A stretch of DNA of 64,000 nucleotides from Rhodoferax sp. (GTDB taxonomy: Bacteria > Pseudomonadota > Gammaproteobacteria > Burkholderiales > Burkholderiaceae_C), in NCBI GenBank assembly GCA_019449595.1, contig JAGRPL010000007.1:26789-90788 (forward strand), given 5' to 3'. A model generated the notes under the pieces. The model made no database searches and was not told where the DNA came from. It worked only from the letters and a program-made list of their open reading frames with translations. The position numbers and the translations under genes are program-made. How positions within the stretch are numbered: position 1 is the stretch's first letter; each line of letters opens with the position of its first letter. This document shows, piece after piece, positions 32,657-44,322 of this stretch.

Positions 32657-34936
32657 ATGACTTTCCTGTTAACCCCTCTCCACCACGCCCTGCCGCGCGG
32701 GCCACGGATCGCGGCGCTGCTGCGCAACGCTCTTTTTTTCATAGCTGTCTGCGCAGTATGGACGGGGGCAGCAGCCCAATTGTTTTCCAAAAACCCAGCC
32801 CAACCCGAGTCGGCCGGCGCGATCGTGCAGACCGAACAGGTACGGGCCGAGCTGGTTGCCCATGCCCCCGACGGCGTGGGCGCGGGCAAGCCCCTGTGGC
32901 TGGGGTTGCAGCTGGCCCACCAACCGCACTGGCACACCTACTGGAAGAACCCCGGCGACTCCGGCCTGCCCACCACCCTGCAGTGGACGCTGCCGGCCGG
33001 CGTCTCCGCGGGGGACATCGACTGGCCCACGCCCAAACGCATCCCGATCGGCAATCTGGCCAACTTTGGCTACGAGGAAACGGTGCTGCTGCCCGTTGCG
33101 TTCACGGTCACCCCAGCCTTCCAGCCGCCGGCATCGGGCGAACTGGAGATCCGGCTGGCGGCCTCTTGGCTGGTGTGCCGGCTGGAGTGCATTCCCCAAG
33201 AAGGCACGTTCATGCTGCGCGTGCCCGTGCGGGGCTCTACAGCCGCCCACGGGAGCGACTTTGAGCGCGCACTCCAATCCCGTCCACGCCCCTTGGCGGG
33301 CGCCGCCCGGGCCACCGTGGCCGACAACGCGCTGACGGTCTCCGTTTCCGGCCTGCCGGCTGCCTGGCACGGCCGGGCTCTGCAGGTGTTCCCCGAGCCC
33401 ATCAATGTGGCCGAACCGGTGGCAACACCGCAGGCCAGCGATGCCGTGCGGTCCAGCGGCACTGCGCAGCAGGCGGGAACGCAGGCCTGGAACCAAGGTA
33501 CGTGGTCCGCCCAGCTACCCCTGTCGGCCCAGCGTGACAGCAGCCCCGACGCCCTGCCGCTGGTACTGACGCTGGGCACGCAGAGCCTGCGCATCGTGGC
33601 TCCGGTCAGCGGTACCTGGCCGGCGCTGACCGCTCCGGCCACGGTCTCGCCGGCGCTGCAGGCCGCGCTGGACCGCAACGCGCAGTCGCAAGCGGCTGTG
33701 GCCCGTTCGGACAGCGGCTGGGGTACCTGGGGGCTGGCGCTGGCCGCCGCCGTGCTGGGCGGCCTGATCCTGAACCTGATGCCCTGCGTATTGCCGGTCC
33801 TGGCCATCAAGGTGCTAGGCTTTGCGCAGCATGCCCGCCACAACCGCGCCTCGCAGCGCCTGCAGGGGCTGGCGTACACCCTGGGGGTCGTGCTCTCCTT
33901 CCTGGCGCTGGGCGGCCTCATGCTCGGCCTGCGCGCCAGCGGGGAACAGCTGGGCTGGGGTTTTCAGCTGCAGTCTCCAGCCGTCGTGGCCCTGCTGGCG
34001 GCCCTGTTCACCCTGATCAGCCTAAACCTGGCCGGCGTATTCGAAGTCGGCCATCTGCTGCCCCACCGGCTGGCGTCCCTGCAGGCGCGCCACCCCATGG
34101 TGGATGCCTTTTTGTCGGGCGTGCTGGCTGTGGCCATCGCCTCCCCCTGCACGGCGCCCTTCATGGGGGCTTCGCTGGGCTTTGCCATCGCCCTGCCCGC
34201 CGGGCAGGCACTGGGCATTTTTGCCGCACTGGGCTTGGGGCTGGCCCTGCCCTTTTTGGCCGCCAGCTGGGTGCCCGGCCTGGGGCGCTGGCTGCCCCGG
34301 CCCGGCGCCTGGATGAACGCCCTGCGCCGCTTCATGGCGTTTCCCATGCTGGCCACCGTGGCCTGGCTGGTATGGATCATGGGCCACCTCAGTGGCATCG
34401 ACGGCGCCGGCAGCCTGCTGGTCCTGCTGCTGGGGCTGGGCCTGCTGGTCTGGTCACTGGGTCTGCAGGGACGCAGCCGCTGGGTCTTTGCTCTGATTTC
34501 GATCGCTGTCGGCGCCGCATTGGCGGCGACCATCGGCCCCAACATCCTGCGCCAGGACGGTGGTGCCAACGACGCCGCAACCAGCGCCCCAGCGGGCGCA
34601 AGCTGGCAGGCCTGGGCGCCCGGGCGGGTGGAGGCAGAACGGGCCGCCGGCCGCGCCGTGTTCGTGGATTTCACCGCGGCCTGGTGCATCACCTGCCAGT
34701 ACAACAAAAAGACCACCCTGGCCAACAGCGAGGTCCTGGCCGACATGCAGGCACACCAGGTCACCCTGCTGCGCGCCGACTGGACCCGGCGTGACCCGGC
34801 CATTACCCGGGCCCTGGAAGGCCTGGGCCGCAGCGGCGTGCCGGTGTACGTGCTGTACCCCCCCGGACGGCCCGCCGTGGTGTTTTCCGAAATCCTCAAT
34901 CCACAAGAACTGCGCGCCGCGCTGGCGCAGTTCTAG
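32657..34936 (+). CDS. dsbD: Thiol:disulfide interchange protein DsbD
   Basis: Inner-membrane electron carrier from cytoplasmic thioredoxin to periplasmic disulfide reductases (about 759 residues). Domains: a signal peptide (NALFFIAVCAVWTGAAAQ); a periplasmic N-terminal domain (about 50-330; LAHQPHWHTYWKNPGDSG) with paired Cys in WLVCRLECIP; a membrane domain with cysteines in NLMPCVLPVLAIKV and ASPCTAPFMG; and a C-terminal thioredoxin domain with Cys677-Ile-Thr-Cys680 (AAWCITCQ). The signal peptide is encoded by repeat copy C. The ATG at 32657 gives the best signal-peptide length, though it lacks a clear ribosome-binding site; an ATG at 32591 is the alternative. Confidence 0.93.
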   Translation: MTFLLTPLHHALPRGPRIAALLRNALFFIAVCAVWTGAAAQLFSKNPAQPESAGAIVQTEQVRAELVAHAPDGVGAGKPLWLGLQLAHQPHWHTYWKNPGDSGLPTTLQWTLPAGVSAGDIDWPTPKRIPIGNLANFGYEETVLLPVAFTVTPAFQPPASGELEIRLAASWLVCRLECIPQEGTFMLRVPVRGSTAAHGSDFERALQSRPRPLAGAARATVADNALTVSVSGLPAAWHGRALQVFPEPINVAEPVATPQASDAVRSSGTAQQAGTQAWNQGTWSAQLPLSAQRDSSPDALPLVLTLGTQSLRIVAPVSGTWPALTAPATVSPALQAALDRNAQSQAAVARSDSGWGTWGLALAAAVLGGLILNLMPCVLPVLAIKVLGFAQHARHNRASQRLQGLAYTLGVVLSFLALGGLMLGLRASGEQLGWGFQLQSPAVVALLAALFTLISLNLAGVFEVGHLLPHRLASLQARHPMVDAFLSGVLAVAIASPCTAPFMGASLGFAIALPAGQALGIFAALGLGLALPFLAASWVPGLGRWLPRPGAWMNALRRFMAFPMLATVAWLVWIMGHLSGIDGAGSLLVLLLGLGLLVWSLGLQGRSRWVFALISIAVGAALAATIGPNILRQDGGANDAATSAPAGASWQAWAPGRVEAERAAGRAVFVDFTAAWCITCQYNKKTTLANSEVLADMQAHQVTLLRADWTRRDPAITRALEGLGRSGVPVYVLYPPGRPAVVFSEILNPQELRAALAQF
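32731..32779 (+). repeat. Dispersed repeat copy C (encodes the DsbD signal peptide)
   Basis: TCTTTTTTTCATAGCTGTCT continues as GCGCAGTATGGACGGGGGCAGCAGCCCAA. Over 48 aligned bases it matches copy E (in the phospholipase gene) at 40 positions with no gap and in the same codon phase. It encodes FFIAVCAVWTGAAAQ, the hydrophobic core and cleavage site of the DsbD signal peptide. Confidence 0.75.
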
Positions 34937-34948
34937 GAGACCTCTGCC

Positions 34949-35410
34949 ATGCATCCCAGTCCGTCCCCCACCGCTGGCACCCCGCCAGACGCCATGACCA
35001 CCATCCTGGAGCAGTGCCGCACCGTGGCCGTGGTCGGCCTGTCGCCCAAGCCGCACCGCGACAGCCATGAAGTGGCCCAGTACATGCAGACCCATGGCTG
35101 GCGCATCGTTCCCGTCAATCCCAATGCCGGCACCATCCTGGGGGAAACCGCCTACCCCAGCCTGGAGGAAGCCGCGCGCCACCACCGCATTGAACTGGTC
35201 AACGTGTTTCGCAACAGCGCCGACGTGCCGCCCGTGGTGGCCGACGCCATCGTCATTGGAGCCCGCGCGGTGTGGCTGCAGCTGGGCATTGCGCACGAGG
35301 ATGCTGCCGCCCAGGCCCGCGCCGCGGGCCTGCTGGTGGTGCAGAACAAGTGCCTCATGGTGGAGCACGCACGGCACCTGCGCCAGGGCGCACAAAACAG
35401 CCCCCGCTAG
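34949..35410 (+). CDS. CoA-binding (YccU-like) protein
   Basis: A 153-residue single-domain Rossmann protein of the CoA-binding family. The nucleotide loop is [20 protein letters not shown] (about 25-44), followed by [16 protein letters not shown] and [12 protein letters not shown], with NKCLMVEH near the end. AGGAGA (34936-34941) precedes the ATG. It lies in a run with dsbD and hemE, but nothing ties its role to either. Family members bind CoA; the physiological job is not established. Confidence 0.9.
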   Translation: MHPSPSPTAGTPPDAMTTILEQCRTVAVVGLSPKPHRDSHEVAQYMQTHGWRIVPVNPNAGTILGETAYPSLEEAARHHRIELVNVFRNSADVPPVVADAIVIGARAVWLQLGIAHEDAAAQARAAGLLVVQNKCLMVEHARHLRQGAQNSPR

Positions 35411-35426
35411 CTGCGACAATGGGGGC

Positions 35427-36590
35427 ATGAACGCACCGCACAACGCCCCCGGCAGCGCCGCTGCCCAAGACCCCACTTTTTCCCGTCTGCACAACGCCAC
35501 GTTTCTGCAGGCCTGCCTGCGCCGAGCCACGGACCACACTCCCATGTGGATGATGCGCCAGGCCGGACGCTTCCTGCCCGAGTACCGCGCCACCCGCGCC
35601 AAGGCCGGCAGCTTCATGGGACTGGCCACCAACCGCGACTACGCCACCGAAGTGACGTTGCAGCCGCTGGACCGCTACCCGCTGGACGCCGCCATTTTGT
35701 TCAGCGACATCCTCACCGTGCCCGATGCCATGGGCCTGGGGCTGTCCTTTGCCCAGGGAGAGGGTCCGCGCTTTGCCAGCCCGGTGCGCGACGAAGCCGC
35801 CGTGGCCAAGCTGGCCGTGCCCGACATGGCCAAGCTGCAGTACGTGTTTGACGCCGTCTCCTCCATCCGCACGGCGCTCACGCAAGACGGCAAGGGCCGC
35901 GTGCCGCTGATCGGCTTCTCGGGCAGCCCCTGGACCCTGGCCTGCTACATGGTGGAGGGCGCCGGTTCCGACGACTACCGCCTGGTCAAGACCATGCTCT
36001 ACAGCCGCCCCGACCTGATGCACCGCATCCTGGCCATCAACGCCGATTCCGTGGCGGCCTACCTGAACGCCCAGATCGATGCCGGCGCCCAGGCCGTGAT
36101 GGTTTTTGACAGCTGGGGCGGTGTGCTGGCCGACGGCGCCTTCCAGGATTTCAGCCTGGCCTATACCGCCCGCGTGCTGGCCCAGCTCAAGCGCACAGGC
36201 CCCTTGGGCGAGACCATTCCCCGCATCGTATTCACCAAAGGCGGGGGCTTGTGGCTGCAGGAGATGGCGGCGCTGGACTGCGACGTGCTGGGCCTGGACT
36301 GGACGGTCAACCTGGCCCGCGCCCGCGCCCTGGTGGGCGGTGTAGAAAACGGCCCCGGCAAGGCCCTGCAAGGCAACCTGGACCCCAATGTGCTATTCGC
36401 GCAGCCGGCCCAGATTGCGGCCGAAGCCGCCAAGGTGCTCGACAGCTTTGGCACCCCGTACCAGGGCAAGGGCACCGGCCCCACGCACATTTTCAACCTC
36501 GGGCACGGCATCAGCCAGCACACCTCGCCCGAGCATGTGGCGGCCCTGGTGGAAGCCGTGCACGCACACTCCCGCGCCCTGCGCGCCTGA
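35427..36590 (+). CDS. hemE: Uroporphyrinogen decarboxylase HemE
   Basis: Cytosolic enzyme that removes four carboxyl groups from uroporphyrinogen III to give coproporphyrinogen III in haem synthesis. The 387 residues include a short N-terminal extension, then the two signatures [16 protein letters not shown] and [16 protein letters not shown], a conserved Asp in [15 protein letters not shown], and C-terminal [16 protein letters not shown]. The ATG at 35427 is preceded by GGGGG; upstream in-frame ATGs would overlap the CoA-binding gene and are rejected. Confidence 0.97.
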   Translation: MNAPHNAPGSAAAQDPTFSRLHNATFLQACLRRATDHTPMWMMRQAGRFLPEYRATRAKAGSFMGLATNRDYATEVTLQPLDRYPLDAAILFSDILTVPDAMGLGLSFAQGEGPRFASPVRDEAAVAKLAVPDMAKLQYVFDAVSSIRTALTQDGKGRVPLIGFSGSPWTLACYMVEGAGSDDYRLVKTMLYSRPDLMHRILAINADSVAAYLNAQIDAGAQAVMVFDSWGGVLADGAFQDFSLAYTARVLAQLKRTGPLGETIPRIVFTKGGGLWLQEMAALDCDVLGLDWTVNLARARALVGGVENGPGKALQGNLDPNVLFAQPAQIAAEAAKVLDSFGTPYQGKGTGPTHIFNLGHGISQHTSPEHVAALVEAVHAHSRALRA

Positions 36591-36635
36591 AGTGCTTACC
36601 ATTTTTTTGGACCATTTCTGACGCTGCTGTTGCAC

Positions 36636-36644
36636 TTATGCACA
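36636..36644 (+). promoter_or_regulatory. DnaA box 1
   Basis: TTATGCACA is an exact match to the TTATNCACA DnaA-binding consensus. It lies in the loop between the GGACCATTT/AAATGGTCC arms. Confidence 0.55.
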
Positions 36645-36822
36645 AAAATGGTCCCTCGAATCCTGCGGCATCCCCCAAATGGGGGATAGCCGCTATAAAA
36701 CCGATAGCGAAGCTAAGTTATTGATTTATAAGGATTTAAAACTTTGCTTTTTTTGTGGGCATTCCAGCGAAAGCCTTGATTTTCAAGGCTTCGGCGGCCA
36801 CCGCGACGAGATATCAACAAAG

Positions 36823-36831
36823 TTATCCACA
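36823..36831 (+). promoter_or_regulatory. DnaA box 2
   Basis: TTATCCACA is the strongest form of the DnaA box. It lies 139 bases before the priA start and has the same orientation as box 1, 187 bases away. Confidence 0.6.
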
Positions 36832-36961
36832 GAAACTCTGAATTTGGTGTAAACCGCTTTTAAATCAAGCACTTAAGCCCTGTTTCGTAGACTTTTCTCA
36901 ACATTCCACGCCAAGTGGCTTTTTGCCCTCCATCCCACCCTGTGGCAGAACTTTTCAGCCC

Positions 36962-39127
<2,166 letters not shown>

Positions 39128-39133
39128 GCGGCG

Positions 39134-40579
39134 TTACAGCCCCAGCGCCTTGCGCACACCGGCGCCGTAGGCCGGGTCGGCCAGACTGCAGTTGGCGATG
39201 TGGCGCTCCTTGATGGCCACGGGCGCATCCCCCATGGCACGCGCCGTGTTGTCGAACAGCACCTGGCGCTGCGCCGGGCTCATCAGGCGAAACAGGGCGC
39301 CGGGCTGCGAGTAGTAATCGGCGTCCTCGCGGTGGTTCCAGTGGTCGGCCACGCCTTCCAGCGACAGCGGCGGCTCGCGGAAATCGGGCTGCTCGGCCCA
39401 CTGGCCCGTACTGTTGGGCTCGTAGGCCAGCGTGCCGCCGTGGTTGCCGTCCACGCGCATGGCGCCGTCGCGGTGGAAGCTGTGTACGGGGCAGCGCGGC
39501 GCGTTCACGGGAATCTGGTGGTGGTTCACGCCCAGGCGGTAGCGTTGGGCATCCCCATAGGAAAACAGCCGCGCCTGCAGCATCTTGTCGGGCGAGAAGC
39601 CGATGCCGGGCACCACCTGCGCCGGGTTGAAGGCCGACTGTTCCACTTCGGCAAAGAAATTCTCCGGATTGCGGTTGAGCGCAAAGTAGCCCACCTCCTG
39701 CAGCGGGTAGTCCTTGTGCGGCCAGACCTTGGTCAGGTCGAACGGGTGGTAGGGCACCTTGGAGGCATCCTTCTCCGGCATGACCTGCACGTACATCGTC
39801 CATTTCGGGAAGTCGCCTTTTTCGATGCTGTCGAACAGGTCACGCTGGTGGCTTTCGCGGTCCTTGCCGATGAGGCCTTCGGCCTCGGCGTCGCTCAGGT
39901 TCCTGATACCCTGCTGGGTGCGGAAGTGGAACTTGACCCAGTGCCGCTCGTTCTGCGCATTGATGAAGCTGAAGGTGTGCGAGCCAAAGCCGTGCATGTG
40001 GCGGTAGCTGGCCGGAATGCCGCGCTCGCTCATGACGATGGTCACCTGGTGCAGGGCCTCGGGCAGCGAGCTCCAGAAGTCCCAGTTGTTCGTGGCGCTG
40101 CGCAGGTTGGTGCGCGGGTCGCGCTTGACGGCGTGGTTGAGGTCGGGGAACTTGAGCGGGTCGCGGAAAAAGAAGACCGGCGTGTTGTTGCCCACCAGGT
40201 CCCAGTTGCCCTCCTCGGTATAGAACTTGAGGGCAAAACCGCGGATGTCGCGCTCGGCATCGGCCGCGCCACGCTCGCCGGCCACGGTGGTGAAGCGGGC
40301 AAACAGCTCGGTGGTCTTGCCGATCTGGCTGAACAGCTTGGCGCGCGTGTACCGCGTGATGTCGTGTGTCACGGTGAACGTGCCGTACGCGCCCGAACCC
40401 TTGGCGTGCATGCGCCGCTCGGGGATCACCTCGCGGTCAAAGTGGGCCAGCTTCTCCAGCAGCCACACGTCCTGCAGCAGCGCCGGGCCGCGCGGGCCGG
40501 CGGTGAGGATGTTCTGGTTGTCGACCACCGGCGCGCCGGCAACGGTGGTCAGGGCGGGACAGACGGTTTTGCTACGCAT
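39134..40579 (-). CDS. katA: Catalase (monofunctional haem, small-subunit type)
   Basis: Haem enzyme that breaks down hydrogen peroxide (481 residues, no C-terminal extension, hence the small-subunit class). Distal His72 lies in [12 protein letters not shown] and the proximal haem-ligand Tyr341 in [14 protein letters not shown]. The conserved [16 protein letters not shown] segment is present. The ATG at 40579 has AGGAG a few bases upstream, so the longer reading frame (to 40756) is rejected. No OxyR gene is adjacent. Confidence 0.96.
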   Translation of the reverse strand: MRSKTVCPALTTVAGAPVVDNQNILTAGPRGPALLQDVWLLEKLAHFDREVIPERRMHAKGSGAYGTFTVTHDITRYTRAKLFSQIGKTTELFARFTTVAGERGAADAERDIRGFALKFYTEEGNWDLVGNNTPVFFFRDPLKFPDLNHAVKRDPRTNLRSATNNWDFWSSLPEALHQVTIVMSERGIPASYRHMHGFGSHTFSFINAQNERHWVKFHFRTQQGIRNLSDAEAEGLIGKDRESHQRDLFDSIEKGDFPKWTMYVQVMPEKDASKVPYHPFDLTKVWPHKDYPLQEVGYFALNRNPENFFAEVEQSAFNPAQVVPGIGFSPDKMLQARLFSYGDAQRYRLGVNHHQIPVNAPRCPVHSFHRDGAMRVDGNHGGTLAYEPNSTGQWAEQPDFREPPLSLEGVADHWNHREDADYYSQPGALFRLMSPAQRQVLFDNTARAMGDAPVAIKERHIANCSLADPAYGAGVRKALGL

Positions 40580-40718
40580 GGCATTTCTCCTGGAGTGGAT
40601 CGACGGATGGGCTCGACACAGGCGCACGATAAGCTGCGCGGGAAAATAGGGCAATGGGGACCAGGCAATGGCCGCCATAGCCATTTCCCCCTGCGCACCG
40701 GCCAGGAACGTCCCGCGG

Positions 40719-40756
40719 TTTGCTATCGTTTGCATAGCTGTCGACGCATATTGCAC
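40719..40756 (+). repeat. Dispersed repeat copy D (between catalase and rep)
   Basis: TTTGCTATCGTTTGCATAGC continues as TGTCGACGCATATTGCAC. It shares TTTGCTATCG and TAGCTGTC..CGCA with copy B. It lies in the 296-base gap between divergent katA and rep, upstream of both. Confidence 0.6.
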
Positions 40757-40875
40757 AAGGACTTCAACCGCATTTCTTCATGCAAAATCAGCACCCATAC
40801 CGGTCGTCGCCCTGCGTCGGCAAGGGGGGAGCATCACCCGGTAAGATGGCACGCTTGTCTGCCCGTAACGTCTGC

Positions 40876-43038
40876 ATGTCTGCCCCTTCCTCCCCCGCCT
40901 CTCCCGTCAACCACGGCCTCAACCTGGCCCAGCAGGAGGCCGTCAACTACCTGCACGGCCCCTGCCTGGTGCTCGCGGGCGCCGGCTCGGGCAAGACCCG
41001 GGTGATCACGCACAAGATCGGCCGCCTGATCCAGATGGGCATGCCCGCCCCGCGCATTGCCGCCATCACCTTCACCAACAAGGCAGCCGCTGAAATGCGC
41101 GAGCGCGCCAAGGGCCTGATCGGCAAGGCGGCCAAGGACGTACTGGTGTGCACCTTCCATGCGCTGGGCGTGCGCATGCTGCGCCAGGACGGCGACGCGC
41201 TGGGCCTCAAACCCCAGTTCAGCATCCTGGACAGCGATGACGTCACCAGCATTCTGAAAGACGCCGGCGGCAGCACCGACGCTGCCACCGCCCGCCAGTG
41301 GCAGTGGACCATCAGCGGCTGGAAGAGCGCCGGGCTGAACGCCGCCCAGGCCCTGGCGCTGGCCGAGGACGACAACGCCCGCATCACCGCCACCGTGATG
41401 GCCCGCTACGAAGAGCGCCTGACGGCCTACCAGAGCGTGGACTTTGACGACCTGATCAGCCTGCCCCTGAAGCTGCTGCAAGACCATGCGCACGTCCGGC
41501 AGAAGTGGCAGGCTCTGATGGGCCACATCCTGGTGGATGAATACCAGGACACCAATGCCACGCAGTACGAAATGCTCAAGCTGCTGGTGGGCGGCAACCC
41601 GGCAGACAGCGCCCGCTTTACCGCCGTGGGCGACGACGACCAGTCCATCTACGGCTGGCGCGGGGCCACGCTGGACAACCTGAAGAAGCTGCCCGTGGAC
41701 TTCCCGGCGCTCAAGGTCATCAAGCTGGAGCAGAACTACCGCTCCACGTCGGCCATCCTGCGCGCGGCCAACAACGTGATCGGCCCCAACCCCAAACTCT
41801 TTCCCAAGACGCTGTTCAGCGAACTGGGCGAGGGCGAGCCGGTGCGCGTGGTGGATGCCGACAACGAAGAACACGAAGCCGAGCGCGCCGTGGCCCGTAT
41901 CCAGAGCCTGCGGGCCGAAGGGGCGCTGGCGCAGGCCGGCGCCCAGTACAAGGATTTCCGCCACTTTGCCGTGCTGTACCGGGCCAACCACCAGGCCAAG
42001 CCGTTCGAGAAGGCGCTGCGCAAGGCGGGCATTCCCTACAAGGTGTCGGGTGGCCAGAGCTTTTTTGACCGGGCCGAGATCCGCGACCTGTGCGCCTGGT
42101 TCCGCCTGTGGGCCAACAACGACGACGACCCCGCGTTCCTACGCGCCGTGACCACGCCCAAGCGCGGCATTGGCCACCAGACGCTGGGCACGCTGGGGGT
42201 GTATGCCAGCCAGTACAAGCTCAGTCTGTTTGAAGCCCTGTTTTCGTCTTCCCTGGGAAGCGCCCTGGGGGCCAAAGCGCTGGGCAGCCTGCACGAGTTC
42301 GGCCGTTACGTGAACGACCTGCAGTACCGCGCCCGCCAGACCGAGGGCGCCGAGGCAGCCCGCGCCTTCATCACCGAATGGCTCAAGGAGATCGGCTACG
42401 AGAAGCACCTGTACGACGGCGAGGACAGCGAGAAGGTGGCTGCCGCCAAGTGGGCCAACGTGATGGAGTTCTGCGACTGGATGGCCCAGCGCTGCGGCGG
42501 CCAGATCGACGATGCCGGTGGCGCCACCATAGCCCGCGAGACCAAGAGCCTGCTGGAGGTGTCGCAGACCATTGCCCTGCTCTCCACCATCAGCGAACGC
42601 GAGAAGGACCAGGACGTGGTCACGCTGTCCACCCTGCACGCCGCCAAGGGGCTGGAGTGGCCGCATGTGCTGCTGGTGGGGGTGACCGAAGGCATGCTGC
42701 CCTTCAAGCTGAACGACGGCGCCGACACGCCGGGCGGCTCCGAGCGCGCGCACGAGGCCGCCATTGACGACGTGGCCACCCGCCTGCAGGAGGAGCGGCG
42801 CCTGATGTATGTGGGCATCACCCGCGCCCAGCGCAGTCTGGCCGTGAGCTGGACCCGGCGGCGCAAGAAGGGCCGCGACATGGTGACCGCCCTGCCCAGC
42901 CGCTTCATCGCGGAGATGGGGCTGGACCAGACCACCGTCAAGGAAGACCCGCGTGAAAAACTGCGCGCCCTGCGCGCCGAATTCGCCAAGAAGGCGCAGG
43001 AAACGGCGGCCGCCCAGACCCAGGCGGGTCTGGCATGA
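40876..43038 (+). CDS. rep: ATP-dependent DNA helicase Rep (UvrD/Rep family)
   Basis: Superfamily 1A 3'-5' helicase (720 residues), Rep-like at the N-terminus (NLAQQEAVNYLHGPCLVLAG). Walker A AGAGSGKT lies at 34-41, motif Ia is ITFTNKAAAEMRER, the DExx box is VDEYQDTNATQ, motif III is GDDDQSIYGWRGA, motif IV LEQNYRST, motif V LSTLHAAKGLEW and motif VI VGITRAQR. It helps forks pass protein blocks. The ATG at 40876 is used because Rep proteins begin just before the NLAQQ segment; an ATG at 40780 is possible. It overlaps pldA by ATGA. Confidence 0.95.
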   Translation: MSAPSSPASPVNHGLNLAQQEAVNYLHGPCLVLAGAGSGKTRVITHKIGRLIQMGMPAPRIAAITFTNKAAAEMRERAKGLIGKAAKDVLVCTFHALGVRMLRQDGDALGLKPQFSILDSDDVTSILKDAGGSTDAATARQWQWTISGWKSAGLNAAQALALAEDDNARITATVMARYEERLTAYQSVDFDDLISLPLKLLQDHAHVRQKWQALMGHILVDEYQDTNATQYEMLKLLVGGNPADSARFTAVGDDDQSIYGWRGATLDNLKKLPVDFPALKVIKLEQNYRSTSAILRAANNVIGPNPKLFPKTLFSELGEGEPVRVVDADNEEHEAERAVARIQSLRAEGALAQAGAQYKDFRHFAVLYRANHQAKPFEKALRKAGIPYKVSGGQSFFDRAEIRDLCAWFRLWANNDDDPAFLRAVTTPKRGIGHQTLGTLGVYASQYKLSLFEALFSSSLGSALGAKALGSLHEFGRYVNDLQYRARQTEGAEAARAFITEWLKEIGYEKHLYDGEDSEKVAAAKWANVMEFCDWMAQRCGGQIDDAGGATIARETKSLLEVSQTIALLSTISEREKDQDVVTLSTLHAAKGLEWPHVLLVGVTEGMLPFKLNDGADTPGGSERAHEAAIDDVATRLQEERRLMYVGITRAQRSLAVSWTRRRKKGRDMVTALPSRFIAEMGLDQTTVKEDPREKLRALRAEFAKKAQETAAAQTQAGLA

Positions 43039-44147
43039 AGCCAATAGCTCCTTTTTTGATAGCAATCTGCGCAATATCGACGGGCGCAGAAGCCCAAAAT
43101 GGCGTTGAGAAACCGGGTGCGGCGTGGCAAGCATGCACCCGCCTGAACGCCGCACCCGAGCGACTGGCCTGCTTCGATCGCTGGGCCGGGGAACAGGCAC
43201 CAGCGCCAGCCGCCACGGTGGCCGCCGCAGCGGCGCCGGAGCCCCCCGTCGCCCCGGCGCAGCCCAGCCACACGGTCTTCAGCGGCTGCAAGAACCCGCA
43301 ACTGACACCCCTGTCGCGTTTCTGGGAACTGGAGCCCGCCAGCGATTGCGGCACGTTTGGCCTGCGCGGCTACAAGCCCATCAGCCTGTCGGTCATCGGC
43401 TCGGACAGCGTCAACACGGCGCCCTCCTCGCCCACGGCCGGCCATGCAGCGCCCTACGCGGCCTACAACACCCAGGAGACGCGCATGCAGCTCTCGGTGC
43501 GCACCAAGATTGCCCAGGGTCTGCTCACGGGCGGCGACCCCAACCGGCTGGATTCCCTGTGGTTTTCCTACAGCCAGCAGTCGTACTGGCAGCTGTTCAA
43601 CAACGACCTCTCGCGCCCATTCCGCTCCACCGACCACGAGCCGGAGCTCACCTACATCTTCCCTCTGGAAAGTGCCTTGCCCCTGGGCTGGCGCCTGCGC
43701 TACATCGGTCTGAGCGCCAACCACCAGTCCAACGGCCAGAGCCTGCCCTATTCGCGCAGCTGGAACCGGGTCATTGCGAAGGCAGGGCTGGAATATGGCA
43801 ACCGCTGGGTGATCAACGCCAGCGTCTGGCAGCGCATGCCCGAAGACGCCGCCACCGACGACAACCCCGACATTGCCGACCTGGTAGGCCGCGCCGAAAT
43901 CGCCACCACCTGGAACTTCGACCCCGACAACGCCTTGACCATGACCGTGCGCCACTCCTTGCAGGCCAACATGAACGGCTCGGTCCGCCTGGGCTGGCTG
44001 CACCGACTCGGCGCCGCCAGCACGAACAGCGAACGCAGCGAACTACGCCTGCACACGGAGCTGTTCAGCGGCTACGGCGACTCGCTGCTGGACTACAACC
44101 GCAAGCGCACCGTGCTCAGCATGGGGTTAACGCTGCTGGACTGGTAG
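43035..44147 (+). CDS. pldA: Outer-membrane phospholipase A (PldA/OMPLA)
   Basis: Outer-membrane lipase of 370 residues. Its signal peptide (FLIAICAISTGAEAQ) is encoded by repeat copy E. An Ala/Pro-rich stretch (about 55-80) leads to a 12-strand barrel with the catalytic motif ANHQSNGQSLPYSRSWNR. His230 and Ser232 are the putative active pair, with the nearby Asn in SRSWNR, as in E. coli NHDSNG. The last residue is Trp (LTLLDW) rather than Phe. The start overlaps the rep stop by ATGA, an odd partner for an exported lipase. Confidence 0.95.
   Translation: MKPIAPFLIAICAISTGAEAQNGVEKPGAAWQACTRLNAAPERLACFDRWAGEQAPAPAATVAAAAAPEPPVAPAQPSHTVFSGCKNPQLTPLSRFWELEPASDCGTFGLRGYKPISLSVIGSDSVNTAPSSPTAGHAAPYAAYNTQETRMQLSVRTKIAQGLLTGGDPNRLDSLWFSYSQQSYWQLFNNDLSRPFRSTDHEPELTYIFPLESALPLGWRLRYIGLSANHQSNGQSLPYSRSWNRVIAKAGLEYGNRWVINASVWQRMPEDAATDDNPDIADLVGRAEIATTWNFDPDNALTMTVRHSLQANMNGSVRLGWLHRLGAASTNSERSELRLHTELFSGYGDSLLDYNRKRTVLSMGLTLLDW
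43043..43100 (+). repeat. Dispersed repeat copy E (encodes the PldA signal peptide)
   Basis: AATAGCTCCTTTTTTGATAG continues as CAATCTGCGCAATATCGACGGGCGCAGAAGCCCAAAATGG. This is the longest and best-preserved copy in the window. It codes for FLIAICAISTGAEAQN and matches copy C at 40 of 48 positions without gaps. Confidence 0.75.
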
Positions 44148-44322
44148 CCGCGCGGCGACCGCGACCACCGGGCGTGGAGCGGGTTCGGCCCACCGCCACT
44201 GGCGTTTCCAGATCGCCCGCGCATCCCGCGGCGGCCTGAATTGAATTACATTTGGGCAATACCATTTACCCCGCGCGGTGCCCGTTTCACAGGCACATCA
44301 CCTGGTCGAAATCGCCCTACCC

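Larger units (their letters stand above)
36591..36961. other. hemE-priA intergenic region (371 bases)
   Basis: No gene is visible. It holds inverted arms GGACCATTT (36609-36617) and AAATGGTCC (36646-36654), two perfect DnaA boxes (36636-36644; 36823-36831) and an AT-rich patch (about 36710-36752). It also has a hairpin with arms AAGCCTTGA (36771-36779) and TCAAGGCTT (36783-36791) around a TTT loop, too short to fold fully without opening one pair. GCTATAAAACCGATAGC at about 36692-36708 weakly recalls the dispersed repeat. The priA promoter must lie in the last part. Confidence 0.6.
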
